Positions 1 to 11,600 of a stretch of DNA of 64,000 nucleotides are shown piece by piece. Source of the stretch: Ontholestes murinus (Eukaryota; Arthropoda; Insecta; Coleoptera; Staphylinidae); assembly GCA_963969525.1 (NCBI GenBank), contig OZ018390.1, positions 1,178,001 through 1,242,000 of the forward strand. The letters are read 5' to 3'. Each line of letters begins with the position of its first letter. The stretch's first letter is position 1. The notes under the pieces are model-generated. The model did not search any database and was not told where the DNA came from. It saw only the letters and a list, made by a program, of their open reading frames with translations. The position numbers and the translations under genes are program-made.

Positions 1-2
1 TG

Positions 3-439
3 GGCGATATTAACCATATATTCTTTGAATGCGATTTAAATGCTGTACACAGGTTAAAACTCTACGATGATTTGAAACACATTGTTAACCTTCCTGTCAA
101 TATGACCCATTTACTTAGTCTTAAAAATCTGAATGTGTATAACGCAATATATGAATTTATTAAAAATGCGAGAATTAAAATTTAGCTTTAGATTATTATA
201 ATTTTCACATCATTAACGCCTCCAGTCTCTACTGTTATGTAACTCCATGAGCCCCCTCCTGTTAGTTTTAAACCCATAATGTCATGACGGCTCTCATCGA
301 CAACCCCTTATCCTATCTATGTGTCACTGTCTAATCATTCATCTCACATAATTAGCTATTAATACATTAATCTAATGCGACTTAAATTACACTAGACTTA
401 TAATTAGAGACGTGTGTGACCGAATGGCATTGCCTAGGT

Positions 440-475
<36 letters not shown>
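3..475 (+). mobile_element. 3' end of a non-LTR retrotransposon (LINE) with poly(A) tail
   Basis: An open frame runs in from the window edge and stops at 183-185 (61 codons). It contains a HIFFEC motif, the Cys/His-type C-terminal motif found after the reverse transcriptase in I/Jockey/R1-like LINEs. A non-coding stretch of about 255 bp follows, then 35 consecutive A residues (441-475), as expected of target-primed insertion. The 5' part lies outside the window. The element sits in the intron downstream of the last visible Tdp1 exon, in the opposite orientation to that gene. The clade assignment is inference. Confidence 0.7.
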
Positions 476-476
<1 letters not shown>

Positions 477-534
477 AATTTTAACACTAACACCGCTGTA
501 TTTTCAGGAAACTAAACCAGTGTGAATGATTGAT

Positions 535-2605
535 GTAACAAAGCATATGTAAGGTGGGTGGGTGGCCACTATCCTACCTTCTATACAGAAAAACATTCTC
601 AAGCTTTGCAGAATAAATATTTAATTACATACTCACTGTAAAAAAATATAGTTGTATAATGTGCATACTACTGATGATAGTTTTGAAAAATCATTGATTA
701 TATTATAGAAATTGGAGGATATGATAGTGGCCACCCACCCACCCTACATATACATTGAAAATCTAAGTTAAAACACTGATGTTTACTTTTTTACAATATC
801 AAGAGATTACTGTTGTGGTTTTCAAGAAATTAAACCAGTGTCAGTGTTGAATGTTTCGATGTATATGTAGGGTGGGTGGGTGGCCACTATCTCACTCTTC
901 AATTAGTAAAACATACGCGAGTATTGAAGAATAAATATTTAATAACGCATTTGCTGTAAATTATTCATTAATCACAATTGTTTTTATTATTGCATTGAAT
1001 ATTTTTGAAAAACCGTCGATTATATTGTTGGAATTGGAAGGTGGGATAGTGGCCACCCACCCACCCTACATATACATTTAAAACTCAAACTGAATCCCTG
1101 ATTTTCATTTTTTAAACCATCTCAACACTAACACTGCCGTATTTTTGGGAAACCAAACTAGTATCAGTGATTGATGTAATAATGTATATGTAGGGTGGGT
1201 GGGTGGCCACTATCCCCCCCTCTAATCAGTAAAACATTCTCAAGCCTTGCAGAATAAATATTTAACTACACTCACTTTAAAAAATTTGTAAACTATAGTT
1301 GTATAATGTGAATGCTGCTCATGATAGTTTTGAAAAATCATTGTGTATGTTATAGAAATTGGAGGGTGGGATAGTGGCCACCCACCCACCCTACATATAT
1401 TTTAAAAATCGAAGCTAAAACACTGACTTTTATTTTTTTTAACACTATCAACACATTACGGTTGTCATTTTCAGGAAATTAAACCAGTGTCAGTGGGGAA
1501 AGTTTTAATATATATGTAGGGTGGGTGGGTGGCCACTATCCCATCCTCCAATCAGTAAAACATACGCGAGTATTGTAGAATAAATATTTGGTAACACACC
1601 TGCTATAAATTATTCATTAATCGCAGTTGTTTTTATCATTACATTAAAAATTTTTGAAAAACCGTCGATTAAATTATTAGAGTTGAAGGGTGAGATAGTG
1701 GCCATCCACCCACCCTACATATACATTTAAAAATTAACCTGAATCTATGATTTTAATATTTTAAATAATATGAATACTTAACACTGTTGTATTTTCAGAA
1801 AACTAAACCAGTGTCAGTGATTGAAGTATCAATGCATATGTAGGGTGGGTGGGTGGCCCCTATCCTACCCTCCAATCGGTAAAACATTCTCAACCTTGCA
1901 GAATAAATATGTAAGTGCATACTCACTGTATAAAAAAAATTAAACTATAGTTGTATAATGTGGATTCTGCTGATGATAGAAAAATCATTGATTATTTAAT
2001 AGAAAATGGAGAGTGGGATAAAGACCACCTACCCACCCTACATATACATTTAAATTTTAAACTGAAACACTGATTTTAGTATTTTTAACAAGATCAGTGA
2101 TTATACGACTATATTTTTTTGAAAACCTAAACCAATGTGTGGTGAAAGTTACCATGTATATGTAGGGTGGGTGGTCACTATCCCTACAATTCGTAAAACA
2201 TACGCGAGTATTGAAAAATACATATGTGAACACACTTAGTGTAAATTATTCATTAATCATAGTTGTTTATGATGTTCTTAATAATTTTGAGAAATCATTG
2301 ATTATACTATAGTAATTGAAAGCCACCCACTCACTTTATGTCAATTTTTCTATGCCCACCCCAATCTCCTGATCTTTCGCCCATTGGGCATTATTCTAGG
2401 AGGTGGTGAATACATATAAATTCAAAATGTAAACTGAAATATTGATTTGTAATTTTTTTAACAACACTAATTCTGTTATAATTTACAAGAAAATTAAGCA
2501 AGTGTCAGTGGTGAAAGTTCCAATGTATATGTAGGGTGGGTGGGTGGCCACTATCCCACCCTCCAATCAGTAAAACATACGCGAATATTCTACAATAAAC
2601 ATTTG
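535..2605. repeat. Palindromic G-rich satellite array, period about 325 bp
   Basis: About seven tandem units. Each holds a forward arm (core GGGTGGGTGGGTGGCCACTA, followed by a CCCACCCTCC-like box) and, about 165 bp later, its reverse complement. Forward arms begin near 552, 866, 1192, 1518, 1844, 2164 and 2532; reverse arms lie near 715, 1035, 1365, 1695 and 2015, and a degenerate one near 2320. Between arms are recurrent AT-rich segments such as CAGTAAAACAT and GAATAAATATTT. No coding potential was seen. The array lies inside a Tdp1 intron and ends about 14 bp from the splice donor of exon 2619-2835. Confidence 0.9.
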
Positions 2606-2618
2606 ATAACACACTTAC

Positions 2619-5600
2619 TGTAAATATTCTTTGAACCACAGCTGTTTATCGTTGATGCTTTTGGCGTAGGGTAAACATCCTCCACCCTGCGCCCCGAAAT
2701 GACTGTACATCACGTTTCGCCCCGTCGGATAAACGAAACTCAACGTTGCGCTAGAATTGTTCGGCAAGGGTGCTTGTTTGTGGCTGGCTAAACTCCTCAA
2801 CAATACTTTTCGTAACCATTCGCCCGCATTTTTACCTACAAAGAAAAATTTAAATTACAATAAAAATTAATTAACAATAAATTATAGGTAGTAATCCATA
2901 TTAAATATAGATTAAAATGCGTGGGAGTTGTCTATATACAGGTTGACTGACGAAAAACCTTTGGTGCTGTATCTCGCTTATTTTTGATCCGATTTGAATA
3001 AATAAAACATCAAATTAAATGGCTTTAATATGAACTGTACTGATATTTTTTCTTGCATCCAGTTTTCGACAAAAGACGATCAACTTTTTTTTTTCAAATT
3101 GCACTGTATATATATTTTGTACTGATCCGCAAGGAGATTTTTTTCTGAATCTAAATTTGTAAACGATTTTATCCATTCATCAAACCAAAGTCGAGAAATT
3201 GAGGATTAAAAATTAAATACCCATAGTAAACAATATACAGAGCCTATTCCAAATGTCAAAAGTGACAGTGTCAGTCATTGGTACAATACTGTAATGATTT
3301 TTAATAATTTCATAATAAAAATGTTGCAAGATTTCAAAAACTGAAAAACGATTTCTGTAGAAGCACAAAATTCTAGTACAGTGTTTGAAATATTGCAACA
3401 TTTTAATTATGAAATAATTAAAAATCGTTGCAGTATTGTATCAATGGATGTCACTGTCACTTTTGACATTTAAAATAGGTTCTGTATATTGTTTACAATG
3501 GATACTTGACTTTTTATTTATTTTTTTAATCCTCAATTTCTCGACTTAAGTTTGATGTATGGATAAATTTGTCTACAATTTTATATTCAGAAAAAAAATC
3601 TCCTTGCGAATCAATAAAAATATATATACAGTGCAATTTAAAAAAAAAATGTCAAAAACTGGGTGCGAGAAAAAATAACAGTTCAGATCCTTTTAAAAAT
3701 GGTTTAATTTGATGTTTTATTTATTAAAATCGGATAAAAAATAAGCAAGATACAGCACCAAGTGTTTCTCGTCAGTCACCCTGTATAAAGTTACGACCCG
3801 TTGGTATTAACTGTGCTGTTTATAATGTTCAAGAAAATAAAAAAAAGAAACGCCTCGCCAGTTATTAGTTACGAATTTGATTAGATTTTCAGCACGAGAA
3901 ATATTGAGATATTCATCGGCAATTGAAGTGTGTATATAAAGAAAATGTTATGAATCAGTTGCATGGTGTCGTAATTCCAACTTATTTTCAATCAAACTTT
4001 TTAGTGGTTTAATAAGTGTTTTAGTTTAATGTTTATTATGAATTAATGTTTTATATTTGTGACAATTAATCAATAACAAAATGATTTATTATTATTATTT
4101 CCTAAATGTTGATGACAAAGTTAAAAGTATTTTATTTAATTTTAATATCATTATTGTTTGCTATGCTGGAAGCTTTTACATCATTATACATTTTTGTAAA
4201 TTAGATAATATTTTTCAAGTACATTACGTTTTCCTGTTTCTTTCATTTTTCAAACCTACCTAGAGAACCAATACTGGAGGATTGGGCGATGACGCCCCAA
4301 GATAACGGCCCCTCGCTCTGTGGATCAGTCTTTGGTGGCAGACTGCACTGTCTGGTAAGTACGTCGCCTACTTGATGTAGATGACAGCCGACGTCCTTGG
4401 GGAAATGCTTGCCCGGTATGGAGGCAATGAAGTGCACCCTAAATATAAAATGTTTAATTACTTTTACGTCAATATGTATTGAAATTTTCAACGCCAGTTT
4501 TGTAATCAATTGAAAAAATTAAAGGATATTAAGCAGGCATTGCTGTTTGTGATCTTTAAAATTCAATTCAAATTCAAAAGTTTGGATCGTCACGACTCGT
4601 TTGTTGGTCGTTTTTGGTTTTTCCAATATTGTACCGGTCTCTTCAAACTTTTTCACCCATTTTCGAATGTTAAATGAAATTGAGGCCTCATTTAATTGGC
4701 GAAAACTCCTCCCACCGAATTAATACTCAAGAATCTGATTACCGATTCACCCCCACGCACTTCACGGAATCGTTGCACTTAGGCAGGAAGAGAAAGAAAT
4801 ATTAACTTTCTTTTGGAATACCCTAATATTCTATTTTGTGATACAGGGTGACTGACGAAAAACCTTTGATGCTGTATCTCGCTTATTTCTTATCCGATTA
4901 GAATAAATAAAACATCAAATTAAACCATTTTTAAAAGACTTTAATAGGATCTGAACTGTTATTTTTTTCTCGCACCCGGTTTTTGACAAAATACGATCAA
5001 CATTTTTTTTTTAAATTGCACTGTATATATATTTTTATTGATTCGCAAGGAGATTTTTTTTTCTGAATATAAAATTGTAGACAAATTTATCCATACATCA
5101 AACTTAAGTCGAGAAATTGAGGATTAAAAAAATAAATAAAAAGTCAAGTATCCATTGTAAACAATATACAGACCCTATTTTAAATGTCAAAAGTGACAGT
5201 GACAGCCATTGATACAATACTGCGACGATTTTTAATTATTTCATAATTAAAATGTTGCAATATTTCAAACACTGTACTAGAATTTTGTGCTTCTACAGAA
5301 ATCGTTTTTCAGTTTTTGAAATCTTGCAACATTTTTATTATGAAATTATTAAAAATCATTGCAGTATTGTATCATTGACTGACACTGTCACTTTTGACAT
5401 TTGAAATAGGCTCTGTATATTGTTTACTATGGGTATTTGATTTTTATTATTTTTTTTAATCCTCAATTTCTAGACTTTGGTTTGATGAATGGATAAAATC
5501 GTGTACAAATTTAGATTCAGAAAAAATCTCCTTGCGGATCAGTACAAAATATATATACAGTGCAATTTGAAAAAAAAAGTTGATCGTCTTTTGTCAAAAA

Positions 5601-8600
5601 CTGGATGCAAGACAAAATATCAGTACAGTTCTTTAAAAAATCATTTAATTTGATGTTTTATTTATTCAAATCGGATCAAAAATAAGCGAGATACAGCACC
5701 AAAGGTTTTTCGTCAGTCACCCTGTATATGTATTAGATTTAGTTTCCATTTTTTTGTACCTGATTTTGGTTGAATCGTTACTTTTCGTACCTGACTTGTG
5801 TGAAATCGGCCCGTTTGACCATGTCCACCCACGGTTTCAATTCCTGCAGTTCGTAGCTGTTCAGGTACTTGAGGAGGCCGGTCTTGAAGTTGGTGGGGCC
5901 GGCGCAAGTGTAATCCGCAGCGGAATCGGGCATTTTCGGTAAAGCGGGACTCATCCACAGCCTAAAAAAAAGCATTGGAAAAAAGTAGAACAATCCCTTT
6001 CGTAATTTAATAACGTACCCTTGATTATAATGATTCCAGTCTTCGTAATACAAGTTGGCAGTGGATATCACAATTCTGATGCTCTCATCCTCATACTGAT
6101 AAATCCCCATTTTACTACGAATTTAAGAAAATAATTTTTTTTAAATTCCCAACGCCAATTTAGTCTTTAATTTTTGCTGTACATTGAACGTAAATATAGT
6201 TAATAACAAATTAAGCTAAAATAAACATAATGTCATCTTGAATGAAGTTTATCTTTAACCCTTTCCCGCACAATTTTTTAAAAAGTAGTTGCTCGTGCCC
6301 CAGATATCTTGAGCGTATGAGGGGAGTGATTAAACTTACGAGTGATGTGTACCGAACGGATCCTTAATCTTCACCATTTTGTACTTGATGTGCTTCAATT
6401 TCAGATCCATGTACTTTTCCATATCGGGAAACTCGTAACCATAGAGAAGAGTCAGTGGTTTATTGCTAAAATAAAACAATGAAAGGATACATTCACTCAA
6501 GAAATACATTTAGCATAAATTCTATAGTGGATTAAGTTTTACAAAAAGTAAAAATACATACCACAGTTTATGTACTTGGTACTGTTCCATCAACCACATG
6601 ACGTCGATCATGAAATTAATCTGCAGGGAATTCTTGAGGACGCCCAAACTCGGACAAATTAGATCTGAAAATAAATTATAATTACATTACGTAAATATAT
6701 GCACAACTTACACAAAAACATATTTTTCTTTTCTTGAATGTTGTCGGCATTTACTTGGTGGTACATTCTGATTAAAAATAAACACACTTTTAACTTTGTA
6801 TTACCACAATAGACATTTCGATCATACACTCATCATTATCAATTCAATTCAATTCTTTATTTAAACGTAAGCCACTTTATACAAAAAATACAATGCTGAC
6901 AGTCAAGATAGGTACATACATATCAAACATAAATTTAAAACCATTCAAGCCAAAATATACTAATCCTGTGTGTGATATTAATAAAGTACAGTTTTATTTA
7001 TCATTTTATTAATGTACAATTAAACCTATTACTAAAAAACAAATTAAAAACATTACCTGGAAACGATATACAGTTATCCGGCGTCAGCGTTTGTTTCGCT
7101 TCCGGGACGATCGTGAAGAATATATTGTAGGGTTTCGTCAGTTCCATCCTCTGCGCCATCGTCAACTTTTTCCCCGGCGTCCTCACCACCACATCCACCA
7201 CCTTCTTTACGTTCGGCGACTTGACTTCACTCATCTTGGAATTGGAAACTCCGGCGCCCTTCGATGAACCGGGCGTTGCGATTTTTTCCTTCACCGGTGA
7301 ACTCTTCTTAACTTCAACCACTTTATCGTCCAGTTTAATGTGCAGCAGTTTTCTGAGTACGTCCAGCTGCTCGACGTAAACGTTTTTACTCTGCGTGAAC
7401 GTTTCGGGAAACGTCGGTTCATCTTTTACTTTTATAAATGGTTCGACTGAAATTAATAATGAAATCAGATTAGTCAGTGAATTACTATGTGGTAACTGTC
7501 GTAATTATTCTTGTGACAAAATCAGATTTTGTTAAATTATTAATACAAATATCAAATTTTGTTTACCAGAGTCTTGTCACACTTAATTGAACTTGATTAA
7601 AACAGGTTCTAAGAGTTTGAATCAAAGTTATTATTATCTTCAAGTAACTCAATCAACAAAATTAAATTTACACTGAATTTTAATTCAATTCAGTGTAAGT
7701 AGTAACGGTCGCAACCATTCTCTGTATTAGATTCTTATCATAGGAAACACAGAATAACAATTATAAGACTATGAACATGTAATCTAGTTGGCTTTGGAAT
7801 TGTTGGTTAGTTTTAATGGCCATAGCCTGCCTGTTTTTAAATGCAAGTAAATATAATTTGGTATTAACCCCATTAAAAATTTTAAGAACCATTTCGACTG
7901 CTATCAACTGTTTTTATTCTCTATTTAACTGTTAACTAATAATAGTTAACAAATTTCCCTAATTTTAGGAAATGTAATTGTTTTTTAAGCTGTTTTGAAA
8001 TGTCTTTTTAATCGTTTTTAATTACAATTGTTTTTTTAAATTAAAAATCGCAATTGTTTTTATTATATGCAACTGTTTGTTTAAGAAATGCAATTGTTTT
8101 ATATATATTTTCTAGTGGTTTTTTACAAAGAGTTTCTATATCTTGAATTTTGGAGGCGTTCACTTCGTAGTACATTTTTAATGAATAACAGAAAAACGTT
8201 TAACTTTTTTATACTACTTTATATTTTTATACAACACTTTGTGACTAGTTTCGAATTACACAGTAATCATTATCAAACTAAATTAAGACTTAAGTCACAA
8301 AGTGTTGTATAAAAATATAAAGTAGTATAAAAAAGTTAAAAGTTTTTCTGTTATTCAAAGAGTTTCTTTTTTCTTCAGTTCAAACAATTACAATTGTTTT
8401 AAGAAATGCAATTGTTTTTATTTGTTTTAATTTTTTTAAGCAATTGCTTTCAATTTTTTCAGCTATTTACAATCTTGTTTGTTTTTATATGAACTGTTTT
8501 CAACTGTTCGTTTTTAATAATTGCAATTGTTTTTCGTTTGTTTTTTTAATTGCAAATTATTTCTACAACTGTTAACAGTTGTTTTTTTTTTACAAAACGC

Positions 8601-11600
8601 AATTATTTTTATTTGTGAACTTTTTTTAAGAAACGGAATTGCTTATTTATTTAAATGGTTATCAACTGATTTTTTAATGCATTTGTTTTTATTTATTTCA
8701 AATATTCTTCAATTATTTATTTTTAAAGAAATATAATTGTTCTTACTTGTTTCGATTGTTTTTAATTGTTATTATTTTTCAAAAAGCAATTGTTTTTCTT
8801 TTATATCAACGTATTTCCGCTGCCTTAAAAAATTCAATTGTTTCCGTTTTGTTTAAACTGTTTCTAATACAATTGTTTTTATTTGTTTTAAATATATATT
8901 TTTTAAGAGAAACCGTTTCAACCATTTTTTACAATTCTAATTCAACTGGTTTTTTTTATTTGTTGAAAATTAATTAATCAAATTTTTTACAATTTTAATT
9001 CGACTGTTTTTTTTTAAATATTTTGAAAATTAATTAATCAACTTTTTTACAATTCTAATTCAACTGTTTTTTTTTTAAATTTTTTGAAAATTAATTAATC
9101 AACCTTTTTTTCAAGAATATTAAAATATTAAAAGTAGTTTAAACAAAAAGAAACAATTATATTTCTTAAAACAGTTGAAATAATATTACAAAAAAAAAAC
9201 AGTCGAACTATATGAAAAACAATTGCTTTGTTTGTTACAATTCTAATTCAACTGTTTTTTTTTATTTGTTGAAAATTAATTAATCAAATTTTTTACAATT
9301 CTAATTCAACTGTTTTTTTTTAATTTCTTTGAAAATTAATTATTCAACTTTTTTTTCAAGAATATTAAAATATTAAAAGTAGTTTAAACAAAAAGAAACA
9401 ATTATATTTCTTAAAACAGTTGAAATAATATTACAAAAAAACAGTTCAACTACATGAAAAACAATTGCTTTGTTTGTATTTAAAAAAAGTATTTCAACTT
9501 TTCGAAATAAATGAAAATTTCTTTAAAAAAAAACAATTGAAAACATTTTAAACAATTGCAAACGAAATAGTTTACAAATAACAAGAATGAAACTATTTGT
9601 AAACTATTTCGTTTGTTTTTTAAATGCAATTGTTTAAAATGTTTCCAATTGTTTTTTTTAAGAAATTTCATTTATTTCAAATGTTTACAACTGTTTTTTT
9701 AACACAAACAAAGCAATTGTTTTTCCATATATTTCAACTGTTTTTTTTTTTGTAATATTGTTTCAACTGTTTTAAGAAATATAATTGTTTTTTTTTGTTG
9801 AAACGACTTTTAATATTTTTTAAAGCACTTGCTTTTATTTTTAAAATTGTCAACCAGACTTTTTTTTTTAAGAAATACAATAGCTAAAACAGTTGAAAAC
9901 AGAAAAAAAGCGATTGCTTAAAAAAATTAAAAAACAAAAACAATTGCATTTCTTAAAACAATGAAAATTACTTGAACTGAAGAAAAAAATTATCTTTGTA
10001 AAAAAATACAATTTCAGTTGTTTTTTTTTAAGAAATTTCATTTATTTCAAATGTTTTCAACTGTTTTTTTAACACAAACAAAGCAATTGTTTTTCATATA
10101 GTTCAACTGTTTTTTTTTGTAATATTATTTCAACTGTTTTAAGAAATATAATTGTTTTTTTAATTTTTTGTTGAAACAACTTTTAATATTTTGTAAAGCA
10201 CTTGTTTTTATTTTTTAAATTGTCAACCAGTGTTTTTTTAAGAAATACAATAGCTAAAACAGTTGAAAACAGACAAAAAACGATTGCTTAAAAAAATTAA
10301 AAAACATAAAAACAATTGCATTTCTTAAAACAATGAAAATTATTTGAACTGAAGATAAAAAATTATCTTTGTAAAAAAAATACAATTTCAGTTGTTTTTT
10401 TTTTAAATTGAACGGTTTCATTTTTACAAGTGTATTTTTTAAAATTTGAACTCTTTTTTTATGTATAAAAATACATTGTTTTTTTTTTCTAGATTTCAAT
10501 TGTTTTTGTAAATCATTTCCATGGTTTCAAGAAAATTTATTTCAAAACTTTTTTTCTTTTATTTTAACTGTTGTTTTCAAATAATTTCCGCTGTTTAAGA
10601 GATGCCATTGTTTTTTTTTGTTTAAACTAATTTTACCTGTTTTTGTTTTAATGCATTTGTTTTACTTGTTAAATGTTTTTTAATGGAAACCATTTCTACT
10701 GTTTTTAACTATTTTTTTAATCATTTTATTTTAACTGTTTTTTTTAACTATTTTCTAAACTAGAAACACTTTTGTTACAAAAACCAATTGTTTTTCTACT
10801 TATATTCATTTCAATTATTTTTTGTAAACTGTTTCAATTGTTTTAAATAATTGCTGTTTTTCAAGCAATTGCCTTAATTTATTTCAAATGTTTTCTTTAT
10901 ATTCCCAACTGTTTTTTTCCAGGACAATTGTTTTTTTCTATATTTCAGTTGTTTAAGAAATGGAATTGTTTGATTATTTCAAGTGTATTTTTTTTAAATT
11001 TCAACTGTTTTTTTTATGTACAAAAAAATACATTGTTTTTTCTAGATTTCAACTGTTTTTGTAAATCATTTCCATGGTTTCAAGAAAACTTATTTCAAAA
11101 CTTTTTTTCTTTTATTTTAACTGTTGTTTTCAAATAATTTCCGCTGTTTAAGAGATGCTATAGTTTTTTTTTGTTTAAACTAATTTTACCTGTTTTTGTT
11201 TTAATGCATTTGTTTTATTTGTTAAATGTTTTTCTTAATGGAAACCATTTCTACTGTTTTTAATTATTTTTTTTAATCATTTTATTTCAACTGTTTTTTT
11301 TAACTATTTTCTAAACTAGAAACACTTTTGTTACAAAAACCAATTGTTTTTCTACTTATATTCATTTCAATTTTTATTTGTAAACTGTTTCAATTGTTTT
11401 AAATAATTGCTATTTTACAAAGCAATTGCCTTTATTTATTTCAAATGTTTTCTTTATATTGCCAACTGTTTTTTTTTTCAGAACAATTGTTTTTTCTATA
11501 TTTCAGTATGGAATTTTTTGATTATTTCGAATGTATTTTTTATAAATTTCAACTGTTTTTTTATGTACAAAAAAATACATTGTTTTTTCTAGATTTTAAC

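Noticed and set aside
535..2605. CRISPR-like array of regularly spaced repeats
   Set aside because: The repeats alternate in orientation, spacers are about 130-165 bp and related to each other, and the genome is eukaryotic. It is a satellite.
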